From NCBI GenBank assembly GCA_011049795.1, contig DRHD01000256.1, positions 1-7,466 on the forward strand: a DNA stretch of 7,466 bases. Reading direction: 5' to 3'. The stretch comes from Porticoccus sp. (GTDB lineage Bacteria > Pseudomonadota > Gammaproteobacteria > Pseudomonadales > Porticoccaceae). Position numbers and translations under genes: made by a program. The notes under the pieces are model-generated. The model was given only the letters and a program-made list of their open reading frames with translations, had not been told where the DNA came from and searched no databases. Within the stretch, counting starts at the first letter, position 1, and every line of letters starts with the position of its first letter. Shown in pieces: positions 1 through 7,421 of this stretch.

Positions 1-1
1 C

Positions 2-1687
2 CTGCTGCTATTAACGCAACCTATATATGCAGAAGATCTATTTCCCTCATCCTATAGCGCCAACCCACTGGAAGAAACCGTACAATTTCTCCCCGTTGAA
101 GATGCCTACAGGCTATTGCCTACGATAGAGGGCAACCAACTGCTGATTAACTGGGAGATTGAGCCCGGCTACTATCTTTACCAGCATCGCTTCCGGTTTC
201 TGAACAGTGACCTTACACCCCTGAGCGCCACACCAGAATTTGAGCCCGGAAAACGCATCTATGATGAATACTATGAAAAAGAACTAGAGGTCTACTACCA
301 CCACACGCTCATCCGTCTGCCGCTGGATGCAGACTACTCAGAGCTCATCGTAGAATCACAAGGCTGTGCGGATGCAGGGCTCTGCTATCCACCACGCCGC
401 CAAACAATCACTATAGATAGAGCACACACTATAGCCACCGTCACCGAAACGGTGGATCACAATCTCAACTCTGAAAGGGACCGTCAACCACCACAAGCTG
501 ACGCCAACTTACTAATGATGATGCTATTCGCCCTAGCGGGCGGGCTCATCCTCAACCTAATGCCCTGTGTGTTTCCAATACTGTCCATCAAAGCGCTCAG
601 CCTCACCACCACTCACCTCAGCAAACACGGCAAGCACCTTCACGGGCTCGCCTATACGCTGGGTATTGTCTTAAGCTTTATGGCTATTGCAGCGCTCTTG
701 ATGGTACTGCGTCGTGCCGGTGAAGGCATTGGCTGGGGATTTCAGCTTCAATCACCCATCTTTGTTGGCTTGCTGGTTTACCTCTTCGTGCTAATGGGCC
801 TGAGTTTTTCTGGATTATTTACCATAGGAACCCGACTGATGAATATCGGGCAATCCACCACCGAAGGGCACAGCCTTTCATCCTCTTTTATGACTGGCTT
901 GCTAGCCACACTGGTAGCAAGCCCCTGCACCGCCCCGTTTATGGGTACAGCGTTAGGGTTTGCCCTGGCCCAATCAACCTGGGTGGCAATGTCTGTCTTC
1001 ATCGCTCTGGGTCTGGGCATGGCTCTTCCATTACTTCTGCTATCCTGGTGGCCCGGCATGGCAGAGAAAATGCCTCGCCCCGGTGCATGGATGGAACGAT
1101 TCAAGGAATTCCTGGCGTTTCCCCTCTACCTGACCGCCGTATGGTTGCTATGGGTGTTCGGTCGACAAACAAGTAGCGATGCTGTTGCGGCACTTATCTG
1201 CGGTATTGTCTTAATATTATTTGCCTTTTGGGTGCTAAAAACCCGCAAAAATGCCCTGACCGTTATCGCCGCCCTGATAGTCATAGCTCTCGCCCTTATA
1301 CTTCCATGGCAAACCCACACCAATAGCGACAACCGCACCACGCCCTGGGAACCCTATAGCGAAACAAAACTACAACTCTTACGCGCTAAAGGAGAGCCCG
1401 TATTTGTCAATATGACTGCTGACTGGTGCATCACTTGCCTAGCCAACGAAAAACTAGCCCTCAGCTCAGACCTGTTCTTAACGACACTGCAACAAAAGAA
1501 AATTACCTACTTAAAAGGCGACTGGACCAAGTACAACCCTGAAATCACCCGGTTGCTGAATCGACACCACCGAAGTGGGGTTCCTCTTTACCTGTTCTAC
1601 CCAAGGGGAACAGGTAATCCGCACATTTTGCCCCAGCTACTGACAGAAAATATTGTTTTGGAAGCGATATCCCTACAAACTGAGTGA
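2..1687 (+). CDS. dsbD: Thiol:disulfide interchange protein DsbD (5' end cut off by window)
   Basis: Inner-membrane reductase that carries electrons from cytoplasmic thioredoxin to periplasmic thiol proteins. The frame is open from base 2, with no start codon before the edge. The first visible residues, LLLLTQPIYA followed by ED, look like the end of a signal peptide with its cleavage site, so the true start lies upstream and the in-frame TTG at 116 is not the start. About 561 residues are visible. All three expected cysteine pairs are present (visible numbering): C122 and C128 in GCADAGLC of the periplasmic alpha domain; C189 (MPCVFP) and C309 (SPCTAP) in a membrane domain with about eight hydrophobic segments at 168-437; and C476/C479 in ADWCITC of the C-terminal thioredoxin-like domain. 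The alpha domain is like E. coli DsbD, but from memory the membrane and C-terminal parts look closer to the ScsB branch. It lies upstream of aroQ, as in pseudomonads, but a 288-bp gap separates them. Family assignment is very secure. Confidence 0.97.
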   Translation: MLLLTQPIYAEDLFPSSYSANPLEETVQFLPVEDAYRLLPTIEGNQLLINWEIEPGYYLYQHRFRFLNSDLTPLSATPEFEPGKRIYDEYYEKELEVYYHHTLIRLPLDADYSELIVESQGCADAGLCYPPRRQTITIDRAHTIATVTETVDHNLNSERDRQPPQADANLLMMMLFALAGGLILNLMPCVFPILSIKALSLTTTHLSKHGKHLHGLAYTLGIVLSFMAIAALLMVLRRAGEGIGWGFQLQSPIFVGLLVYLFVLMGLSFSGLFTIGTRLMNIGQSTTEGHSLSSSFMTGLLATLVASPCTAPFMGTALGFALAQSTWVAMSVFIALGLGMALPLLLLSWWPGMAEKMPRPGAWMERFKEFLAFPLYLTAVWLLWVFGRQTSSDAVAALICGIVLILFAFWVLKTRKNALTVIAALIVIALALILPWQTHTNSDNRTTPWEPYSETKLQLLRAKGEPVFVNMTADWCITCLANEKLALSSDLFLTTLQQKKITYLKGDWTKYNPEITRLLNRHHRSGVPLYLFYPRGTGNPHILPQLLTENIVLEAISLQTE

Positions 1688-1975
1688 ATATTGCATAAAA
1701 TATATACCAATTAGGCGAAGTTGCTGCATTTTCTGCCATTATGCCGATATAACTCTCGAAACCTCTGCGAAATAGACCCAACTGCTTAGCTAAGACCTTA
1801 CTAGGCGTCTCGAAAAGGCATGACTTTCACCTAAACTTGCAGCGAATAGCGTCAAAAATCCTAAAACTACAAAAAATTGGACAGCACTAAGTTTTTAATG
1901 CAGACTGGTTTTAGCCGCCTCTATTGAGGCTTAACCAGCAGCACCCTTTGAACACCCAAATCTAGCAGGGACACC
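1688..1975. other. 288-bp intergenic region between dsbD and aroQ
   Basis: This is the longest non-coding stretch in the window. It starts AT-rich (about 1688-1712). It contains a perfect 10-bp palindrome CTTAGCTAAG at 1785-1794, two copies of TCTCGAAA at 1754-1761 and 1808-1815, and a two-part hairpin at 1905-1938. I see no convincing small gene: forward ATG frames close within about ten codons. There is no rho-independent terminator for dsbD, since no hairpin is followed by a T-run. A TTGGAC box at 1877-1882 has no good -10 partner at normal spacing, so I assign no promoter, although one for aroQ-accB-accC would be expected here. Much of 1710-1860 has the look of a dispersed repeat or element remnant, but that is only an impression from the sequence. 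Confidence 0.6.
1905..1938. repeat. Inverted repeat (hairpin) upstream of aroQ
   Basis: CTGGTT at 1905-1910 pairs perfectly with AACCAG at 1933-1938. Inside it, GCCTC at 1917-1921 pairs with GAGGC at 1926-1930 around a TATT loop, leaving an asymmetric 6-by-2 internal loop. It ends 37 bases before the aroQ start. Neither strand shows a T-run directly after the stem, so it is not a standard intrinsic terminator. It could be a 5' leader structure, an mRNA-stabilising hairpin or a protein site. The pairing is certain from the sequence; the role is unknown. Confidence 0.6.
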
Positions 1976-2416
1976 ATGGCGACCATACTGGTACTACACG
2001 GCCCCAACCTGAATTTGCTCGGCTCTAGAGAGCCCGATGTTTACGGTAAAGACAGCCTGGACAACATCAATCAAAACCTAGCCGATACCTGCATCAAAAA
2101 AGGCCACCACTTATTAGCCCTGCAAAGCAACGCAGAGTACGAACTGGTGGACCGTATTCACGATGCCCAAAAGGAAGGCGTGAACTTTATTATTATCAAT
2201 CCCGCCGCCTTTACCCACACGAGCATTGCACTGCGTGACGCTCTCCTAGCGGTAGACATTCCTTTTATTGAGGTCCATCTATCCAATGTCCATGCCAGGG
2301 AAGAGTTCAGGCATTACTCCTACTTTTCTGACATAGCCAGAGGTGTTATCTGTGGCTTTGGCAGCTTGGGCTATGAATTAGCCCTGGATGCAGCATTAGA
2401 TCAACTAAATTCCTAA
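1976..2416 (+). CDS. aroQ: 3-dehydroquinate dehydratase, type II
   Basis: Cytoplasmic enzyme of the shikimate pathway that removes water from 3-dehydroquinate to give 3-dehydroshikimate, on the way to chorismate and aromatic amino acids. At 146 residues it has the usual type II length, and it is unrelated in fold to the type I AroD enzyme. Family motifs are intact: [18 protein letters not shown] near the N-terminus with R18 and Y23 (the flexible lid and catalytic base), N75 and H81 in NPAAFTHTS, and H101, R108 and R112 in [14 protein letters not shown]. These positions match the numbering of the M. tuberculosis enzyme. The ATG at 1976 puts the conserved ILVLHGPN block at residue 4, as expected; a weak AGGGA lies at 1967-1971. 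accB follows after 30 bp, so the two are probably co-transcribed. Confidence 0.97.
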   Translation: MATILVLHGPNLNLLGSREPDVYGKDSLDNINQNLADTCIKKGHHLLALQSNAEYELVDRIHDAQKEGVNFIIINPAAFTHTSIALRDALLAVDIPFIEVHLSNVHAREEFRHYSYFSDIARGVICGFGSLGYELALDAALDQLNS

Positions 2417-2446
2417 CAACATTTTTACCATTTGGAGTAACCACAG

Positions 2447-2890
2447 ATGGATATTCGTAAAATCAAAAAATTAATAGAGCTGATTGAAGAGTCGGGCATT
2501 AACGAACTGGAAATTAAAGAGGGCGAAGACTCCGTACGCATCAGCCGTGGCGGACAAATGGTTGCCGCCGCACCTATGATGGCAGCAGCACCCGTAGCTG
2601 CCGCCCCGGCCACCCAAACACCACCTATCGAAGCTCCTGCCGCTACCGAACCTGAAGGGCATATTCTAAGGTCCCCAATGGTTGGTACGTTCTACCGCTC
2701 ATCAGCACCTGGCGAAAAAGCCTTTGTTGAAGAAGGCCAGCATGTGAATGCAGGTGATGTGCTCTGTATTGTTGAAGCCATGAAGATGATGAATCAAATT
2801 GAGGCCGACAAATCAGGCACCGTTGGCACCATTCTGGTGGCAGACGGTGAACCTGTTGAGTTCGACCAACCTATGATCACCATCATTTAA
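2447..2890 (+). CDS. accB: Acetyl-CoA carboxylase biotin carboxyl carrier protein
   Basis: Carries the biotin that shuttles a carboxyl group from biotin carboxylase (AccC) to the carboxyltransferase (AccA/AccD) in the first committed step of fatty acid synthesis. The 147-residue protein has the standard layout: an N-terminal region starting [17 protein letters not shown], a flexible Ala/Pro-rich linker at about 37-70, then the biotinyl domain. In that domain K113 in EAMKMMN is the biotinylation site, and the protruding thumb typical of this subunit is present ([16 protein letters not shown]). A good Shine-Dalgarno GGAG lies at 2434-2437, 9 bases before the ATG. accC begins 25 bp downstream, the usual accBC pairing that allows matched expression. 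Nothing is unusual apart from a slightly shorter linker than the 156-residue E. coli protein. Confidence 0.98.
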   Translation: MDIRKIKKLIELIEESGINELEIKEGEDSVRISRGGQMVAAAPMMAAAPVAAAPATQTPPIEAPAATEPEGHILRSPMVGTFYRSSAPGEKAFVEEGQHVNAGDVLCIVEAMKMMNQIEADKSGTVGTILVADGEPVEFDQPMITII

Positions 2891-2915
2891 ACCGCAGAGG
2901 AAAGGAGCAACAGCT

Positions 2916-4256
2916 ATGCTGGATAAAGTGCTTATTGCCAATCGCGGCGAGATAGCCCTGCGGATTCTACGAGCCTGCAAAGAGCTTGGCATCAAAACCG
3001 TAGCCGTGCATTCAAAGGCCGACGCAAGCCTGAAACATGTATTACTTGCCGACGAAACCATCTGCATCGGACCAAACTCTTCGGCACAGAGCTACCTGAA
3101 CGTGCCCGCTATTATCAGCGCCATGGAAATATCAAATGCCCAAGCGGTTCACCCAGGCTATGGCTTTCTCGCCGAGAATGCCGACTTTGCAGAACAGGTA
3201 GAAAAAAGCGGCTTCACCTTTATTGGTCCAACCGCCGATGTGATTCGCATCATGGGTGACAAAGTAGCTGCCATCGCCGCCATGATAAAGTCTGGTGTTC
3301 CTACGGTACCCGGCTCCAATGGCCCGCTAACGGATGACGCTGCACGCAGTAAAAGAATCGGTCTTGAAGTTGGTTATCCAGTCATTATCAAAGCTGCCGC
3401 AGGCGGTGGTGGTAGAGGCATGCGAGTAGTCCGCAGCGAAGAAGAACTGATCAATGCCATACAGGTCACCAAAGCTGAAGCAAAAGCTGCATTTGGCAAT
3501 GGCACTGTCTATATGGAAAAATTTCTGGAAAACCCACGTCATGTGGAAGTTCAGGTGCTGGCCGATGGTCAAGGCAATGCCATTCACTTGGGTGACCGTG
3601 ACTGCTCATTACAGCGTCGCCACCAAAAAGTACTGGAAGAAGCACCCGCCCCCGGCATTCCAGAAGACGCTCGCAATGGTGTTTTAAAGTCTTGCGTTGA
3701 TGCCTGTATCGAAATTGGTTATCGCGGCGCAGGCACCTTTGAATTTCTCTACGAAGATGGCTGTTTCTTTTTTATCGAGATGAATACTCGGGTACAGGTG
3801 GAACACCCTGTGACTGAGATGATTAGCGGCGTGGATATCGTTAAGGAACAACTCTTAATTGCCGGCGGTGAAAAACTCAGCATTCGCCAAGAAGACATCA
3901 CCTTCCGCGGCCATTCTTTCGAGTGCCGAATCAACGCAGAGGATTCCACCACCTTTATGCCCAGCCCCGGAAAAATTACTGCCTATCACGCACCAGGCGG
4001 CAATGGCGTGAGAGTCGACTCACATATTTATGCGGGTTACACCGTACCGCCACACTATGATTCTCTGATAGGAAAAATTATCACCTACGGAAAAGATCGT
4101 GATGCCGCCTTGTCGCGCATGGCCAATGCACTGGAGGAATTACACATCGAAGGCATCAAAACCAATACCCAACTGCAAAGAGACTTGGTATGTGACACAG
4201 AATTCCGTAAGGGTTGTGTCAACATTCACTACCTGGAAAAGAAACTGGGCCTATAG
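2916..4256 (+). CDS. accC: Biotin carboxylase, acetyl-CoA carboxylase subunit
   Basis: Uses ATP and bicarbonate to carboxylate the biotin on AccB. At 446 residues it nearly matches the 449-residue E. coli enzyme. Three parts are visible: an N-terminal biotin-carboxylase domain beginning [19 protein letters not shown], a central ATP-grasp domain, and a C-terminal domain that starts near [12 protein letters not shown]. Key residues fall at the E. coli numbers: K159 before the glycine-rich loop [11 protein letters not shown]201/K202 in MEKFLE, the block [20 protein letters not shown], and E288, N290 and R292 in [16 protein letters not shown]. The start has a strong Shine-Dalgarno AAAGGAG at 2901-2907, 8 bases from the ATG. 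The gene closes the aroQ-accB-accC cluster and is followed by an intrinsic terminator about 40 bp after its stop. No anomaly was seen. Confidence 0.98.
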   Translation: MLDKVLIANRGEIALRILRACKELGIKTVAVHSKADASLKHVLLADETICIGPNSSAQSYLNVPAIISAMEISNAQAVHPGYGFLAENADFAEQVEKSGFTFIGPTADVIRIMGDKVAAIAAMIKSGVPTVPGSNGPLTDDAARSKRIGLEVGYPVIIKAAAGGGGRGMRVVRSEEELINAIQVTKAEAKAAFGNGTVYMEKFLENPRHVEVQVLADGQGNAIHLGDRDCSLQRRHQKVLEEAPAPGIPEDARNGVLKSCVDACIEIGYRGAGTFEFLYEDGCFFFIEMNTRVQVEHPVTEMISGVDIVKEQLLIAGGEKLSIRQEDITFRGHSFECRINAEDSTTFMPSPGKITAYHAPGGNGVRVDSHIYAGYTVPPHYDSLIGKIITYGKDRDAALSRMANALEELHIEGIKTNTQLQRDLVCDTEFRKGCVNIHYLEKKLGL

Positions 4257-4296
4257 ATAAACAGCCCTACAACTATGCTCTACTGGATCAACAAAT

Positions 4297-4324
4297 AAAA
4301 AAGCCCCGCATGTCGGGGCTTTTT
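4297..4324 (+). terminator. Rho-independent terminator after accC
   Basis: A perfect 7-bp GC-rich stem, AGCCCCG at 4302-4308 with CGGGGCT at 4314-4320, encloses a five-base loop CATGT and is followed by five Ts at 4320-4324. An A-run at 4297-4302 precedes it, so the stem can extend by A-T pairs and the structure would also look terminator-like on the other strand, although no reverse gene is present. It marks the end of the aroQ-accB-accC transcript and implies that prmA needs its own promoter or read-through. Confidence 0.93.
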
Positions 4325-4339
4325 ACCCATAGGAACTCT

Positions 4340-4361
4340 TCATAGGAGCCTCATAGGAGCC
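4340..4361 (+). repeat. 11-bp tandem duplication carrying the prmA ribosome binding site
   Basis: TCATAGGAGCC occurs twice in perfect tandem (4340-4350 and 4351-4361), and a further CATAGGA lies at 4328-4334. Each full copy contains AGGAG. The second copy (AGGAG at 4355-4359) is 5 bases from the prmA ATG and is the likely functional Shine-Dalgarno; the first is 16 bases away and probably too far to act directly. The pattern suggests a local slippage duplication. Confidence 0.9.
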
Positions 4362-4364
4362 ACA

Positions 4365-5243
4365 ATGCCCTGGCTACAACTCAGAATAAATAGCTCAAGA
4401 GCGCAAGCCGAACGCATTGAAGATTTACTGTTGGAAGCTGGTGCAGCTTCAGTCACCTTTGAAGACAATGCCGACGAACCGATACTGGAACCAGCACTCG
4501 GCGAAACTCCACTGTGGGGGCTAACTCGGGTCACCGGATTATTTGATGCAGAGACCAATACTGAGGCTACCGATCAGGCTCTGGAAGATAAGCTGGGGCA
4601 ATCACTGCCAGACCATCGCTGGGAACAGCTGGAAGACAAGGACTGGGAACGAGAGTGGATGAAACACTACCAACCCATCCAGTGTGGTGAACGATTATGG
4701 ATTTGCCCCAGCTGGCTAGCTCCTCCTGAACCGGAGTGCGTTAACCTATTACTTGATCCCGGCCTGGCTTTTGGTACGGGGACTCACCCAACGACATTTC
4801 TCTGCTTACAGTGGCTTGATCACTTGGCACTGGAGGGGAAGACTGTGACAGACTATGGTTGCGGATCTGGCATCTTGGCCATTGCCTCATTACTACTAGG
4901 TGCCGATTCTACAATTTGTGTGGATATCGACCCTCAAGCCCTCAATGCCACCACTGATAATGCCCAACGCAATGGACTGACAGCAGATCAGACACCGGTT
5001 TACCTGCCGGACAAAGCACCCGAAACACCCACCGATGTGATGATAGCCAACATACTGGCCGGGCCATTGGTGTCACTGGCACCAAAACTAGCCTCACTCA
5101 CTAAACCCGGAGGAAGACTTTGCCTGTCCGGAATTATCGAAAATCAGGCTGAAGAGGTGATGACCAGCTATCAGCCCTGGTTTGATTTTGACCCACCCGC
5201 CATCAGCGAACAGTGGGTACGACTGACCGCTGTTAAGCGCTGA
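4365..5243 (+). CDS. prmA: Ribosomal protein L11 methyltransferase
   Basis: SAM-dependent cytoplasmic enzyme that methylates ribosomal protein L11 (N-terminal alpha-amine and lysine side chains in E. coli). The 292 residues match the family's usual length. The N-terminal substrate-recognition domain (about 1-55) begins MPWLQLRI. It is followed by the linker block DWEREWMKHYQPIQCGERLWICPSW and the methyltransferase core: DPGLAFGTGTHPTT, the SAM-binding motif DYGCGSGILAIA, the acidic strand end VDIDPQA, and ANILAGPL, the NxL-type motif of this family. The start is supported by the duplicated AGGAG site just upstream. It follows the accC terminator by only 40 bp, and I could not find a convincing promoter in that space. 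The next gene starts 50 bp downstream. Identification is secure. Confidence 0.97.
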   Translation: MPWLQLRINSSRAQAERIEDLLLEAGAASVTFEDNADEPILEPALGETPLWGLTRVTGLFDAETNTEATDQALEDKLGQSLPDHRWEQLEDKDWEREWMKHYQPIQCGERLWICPSWLAPPEPECVNLLLDPGLAFGTGTHPTTFLCLQWLDHLALEGKTVTDYGCGSGILAIASLLLGADSTICVDIDPQALNATTDNAQRNGLTADQTPVYLPDKAPETPTDVMIANILAGPLVSLAPKLASLTKPGGRLCLSGIIENQAEEVMTSYQPWFDFDPPAISEQWVRLTAVKR

Positions 5244-5293
5244 GACATCCCCGTAGAATAGACTGAATTAGGTAACAGTTCAGCCCACACATC

Positions 5294-6352
5294 ATGACTG
5301 AGATTATCACCCGTTGCCCCGATTGCTCGGCATCATTCCGCGCATCACCGGCTCACCTCGAAGCAGCCAATGGCCAAGCAAAATGTGGCTCCTGCCTGCT
5401 GATATTTGATGCCTACGCCCATCAGATAGAAGAGGAACAACCGAGAGACAACCCCTCCGAAAACAATCTATCCCTCGATGGTGACGACTTATTAATTTAC
5501 GACGACATGGATATCAGCGTACTTGATGACTATGAGCAGGATACCCCTTCCCGATTACCGCCTAACAATACAAGCGATGAACCACATCAAAAACCCGTTC
5601 TAGGTGAAGCTGCTCAGGTCGGAGCCCCGCCTGAGATTGAACCAGAGCCTCCTGAACACTTTGAATTGACAGACAACATCAACACTGTCGAATCAACTGA
5701 AGAGTTAGCGGCCACAGACATCTCTCTGCCTCTCCAGCAAGATCTGCTGGCAATCACGGAAGAAGACTCTGCGCCACCATCCAGTGTTGACCTAGAAACC
5801 GAAACCGACTTATTCGGCTCTGATGAAATAACGACAACCCCTGATTTTCTAATCGCGCCAGAATCATCCCCGCGCAATTACCTAAAAATACTGCTTTGGC
5901 CAACACTCTCCGTGCTGGCAATGATAGCTCTCATTTTTCAATACATATATTTCCACGCAGATATACTCGGCACCGATCCAAGCCACCGCCCCTGGCTCAC
6001 ACATTTTTGCAATATCACCACATGCAAACTGCCTATCATGAGGGATACAACAAAAATTCGTAGCAGTAAATTATTAGTGCATAGCCACCCAGATATATCT
6101 GGGGCTCTCATCGTCGATGCCGTCATTATTAATGAGGCCAATTTCGATCAACCTTTTCCCGAGCTAGCGCTCAACTTTGAGGATCTACAGGGTGCCTCCG
6201 TTGCACGCCGCAACTTCAAACCCGATGAATACCTGCGCGGGGAAATGTCCGGAGTGACCATCATGCCCTCTGGCCAGCCCGTGAGGCTTACACTAGAACT
6301 ACTGGACCCTGGACCAAAAGCTATCAACTACTCGCTGTTCATCCCGGAATAA
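5294..6352 (+). CDS. Zinc-ribbon, single-pass membrane protein with DUF3426 domain
   Basis: Conserved protein of unknown function, found between prmA and dusB in pseudomonads and relatives. The 352 residues fall into four parts. An N-terminal MJ0042-type zinc ribbon has C8-x2-C11 and C31-x2-C34 (TRCPDCSASF and AKCGSC). A long acidic, Ser/Pro-rich, low-complexity linker spans about 45-194. One hydrophobic segment at about 197-219 is the likely membrane anchor. A C-terminal DUF3426 domain contains RPWLTHFC, an SHPDISGALIVDAVIINEA stretch and a final DPGPKAINYSLFIPE. The expected topology is ribbon in the cytoplasm and DUF3426 in the periplasm, where C239 and C244 could form a disulfide. The ATG at 5294 puts the ribbon at residue 7, as in relatives, but no good Shine-Dalgarno precedes it (nearest TTAGG about 20 bases away). 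Family membership is confident; no function should be inferred. Confidence 0.9.
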   Translation: MTEIITRCPDCSASFRASPAHLEAANGQAKCGSCLLIFDAYAHQIEEEQPRDNPSENNLSLDGDDLLIYDDMDISVLDDYEQDTPSRLPPNNTSDEPHQKPVLGEAAQVGAPPEIEPEPPEHFELTDNINTVESTEELAATDISLPLQQDLLAITEEDSAPPSSVDLETETDLFGSDEITTTPDFLIAPESSPRNYLKILLWPTLSVLAMIALIFQYIYFHADILGTDPSHRPWLTHFCNITTCKLPIMRDTTKIRSSKLLVHSHPDISGALIVDAVIINEANFDQPFPELALNFEDLQGASVARRNFKPDEYLRGEMSGVTIMPSGQPVRLTLELLDPGPKAINYSLFIPE

Positions 6353-6354
6353 AC

Positions 6355-6383
6355 TTTTTCCTAAAGCCAACAACAGGTATCAT
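6355..6383 (+). promoter_or_regulatory. Possible weak sigma70 promoter ahead of dusB
   Basis: A fair -10 box TATCAT at 6378-6383 lies 17 bases after a poor -35 TTTTTC at 6355-6360, in the 79-bp gap before dusB. In E. coli the dusB-fis transcript starts just upstream of dusB, so a promoter here would make sense. The -35 match is weak, and such AT-rich matches arise by chance. Confidence 0.2.
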
Positions 6384-6418
6384 AACGACCCTTTTCCAAC
6401 CCCCACCAACAGGCAATC

Positions 6419-6422
6419 GAGG
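6419..6422 (+). promoter_or_regulatory. Shine-Dalgarno site that supports a TTG start for dusB
   Basis: GAGG lies 9 bases before the TTG at 6432. No in-frame ATG or GTG is seen between the upstream gene's stop and the conserved dusB N-terminus, so this site decides the start choice. Confidence 0.6.
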
Positions 6423-6431
6423 CGCTATACC

Positions 6432-7421
6432 TTGGTAAACATTGGCGATCATGTATTGGCAAGCCGGACTATTCTGGCCCCCATGGCGGGCGTCACAGAT
6501 CAGCCCTTTCGCCAACTCTGCCGCCAACTCGGTGCGGGCTTAGCTGCATCAGAAATGATCACGTCCGACACACGCCTCTGGAAGAGCAGAAAAAGCCAAC
6601 AACGGCTAGTCCACCGCGATGAACCTTCCCCCCGATCGGTTCAAATTGCCGGCAGCATACCATCCATGATGGCTGAAGCAGCCCGACAATATGCCGCCCT
6701 TGGCGCAGAAATTATTGATATCAATATGGGCTGCCCTGCCAAAAAAGTCTGTAAGAAAGCAGCAGGCTCTGCCCTGCTAAAGGACGAAGCCCTCGTACAA
6801 GACATTCTCAATGCCGTGGTATCAGCCGTCGATATTCCCGTCACCCTGAAAATTCGGACTGGATGGGATCATCAACACCAAAATGCTGTGACCATCGCTC
6901 GCATAGCAGAAGATTGCGGCATCAGTGCTTTGGCCATTCATGGCCGTACCCGCGCCTGCCGATTTAATGGTCAAGCAGAGTACGACACGATTGCCTCCGT
7001 CGTTAAGGCAATCACCATACCCGTATTTGCTAATGGGGATATCAACACACCCCACCAAGCCAAACGAGTTCTCGATCACACTGGTGCAGCCGCAGTCATG
7101 ATTGGTCGTGGAGCACAGGGAAATCCCTGGTTATTTCGGGAAATAAACCACTACCTCGCACACGGGACAATGCCAGACACCCCATCAAAGGAAGAGCTCG
7201 CCAGTACGGTCAGTCGCCATATTGAGGCTATCCATCAATATTATGGCGAATATCTTGGAATTCGGATTGCCCGAAAGCATGTAGGCTGGTACGTTGGAGC
7301 TCTGCCAAATGGTGAAGCCTTTCGGAAATACTTCAACCGGCTGGAAGACCCCCACCTACAAAAACAAAGCCTGCATGAATTTTTTGCAGCACTAAAAAAT
7401 AATTGGGACCAAGCCGCATGA
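6432..7421 (+). CDS. dusB: tRNA-dihydrouridine synthase B (TTG start)
   Basis: FMN enzyme that reduces specific uridines to dihydrouridine in the D-loop of tRNA. The 329 residues compare with 321 in E. coli DusB and align with it nearly end to end. The TIM-barrel part carries APMAGVTDQPFR (FMN phosphate end), IINMGCPAKK-type signature with the catalytic cysteine C101 (seen here as DINMGCPAKK), K140 in LKIRTGW, H170 in IHGRTRAC, NGDI, and IGRGAQGNPW. A C-terminal helical tRNA-binding domain includes RIARKHVGWY. The start is a TTG at 6432, chosen because it has GAGG at 9 bases and gives the usual short leader before IG; the upstream frame has no ATG or GTG. The stop overlaps the next start as ATGA, which suggests translational coupling to the gene expected to be fis. 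The subfamily call (B rather than A or C) rests on the motifs and the fis linkage. Confidence 0.96.
   Translation: MVNIGDHVLASRTILAPMAGVTDQPFRQLCRQLGAGLAASEMITSDTRLWKSRKSQQRLVHRDEPSPRSVQIAGSIPSMMAEAARQYAALGAEIIDINMGCPAKKVCKKAAGSALLKDEALVQDILNAVVSAVDIPVTLKIRTGWDHQHQNAVTIARIAEDCGISALAIHGRTRACRFNGQAEYDTIASVVKAITIPVFANGDINTPHQAKRVLDHTGAAAVMIGRGAQGNPWLFREINHYLAHGTMPDTPSKEELASTVSRHIEAIHQYYGEYLGIRIARKHVGWYVGALPNGEAFRKYFNRLEDPHLQKQSLHEFFAALKNNWDQAA

Noticed and set aside
116..118. TTG as the start of the dsbD gene
   Set aside because: The frame is open to the window edge and encodes the end of a signal peptide and part of the alpha domain before this codon.
1545..1781. Reverse-strand frame of 78 codons overlapping the dsbD end
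   Set aside because: Half of it is antisense to the conserved C-terminal domain of dsbD; it has no recognisable domain or good binding site.
1877..1905. Promoter with TTGGAC as -35 before aroQ
   Set aside because: The hexamer at 17-bp spacing is GCAGAC, a poor -10 box; better AT-rich boxes are only 11-13 bases away.
1898..1927. Nine-codon frame MQTGFSRLY before aroQ, possible leader peptide with aromatic residues
   Set aside because: No Shine-Dalgarno, only one Phe and one Tyr, and the overlapping hairpin lacks a T-run, so an attenuator is not supported.
3454..3687. Forward 77-codon frame inside accC
   Set aside because: It is an out-of-frame shadow within the highly conserved ATP-grasp domain.
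5263..5283. Short inverted repeat CTGAA/TTCAG before the zinc-ribbon gene
   Set aside because: Only 5 bp with a long loop, weak and likely by chance.
5614..5877. Reverse-strand 87-codon frame opposite the acidic linker of the zinc-ribbon protein
   Set aside because: The serine-rich translation is what the antisense of a low-complexity linker would give; no domain or start signal.
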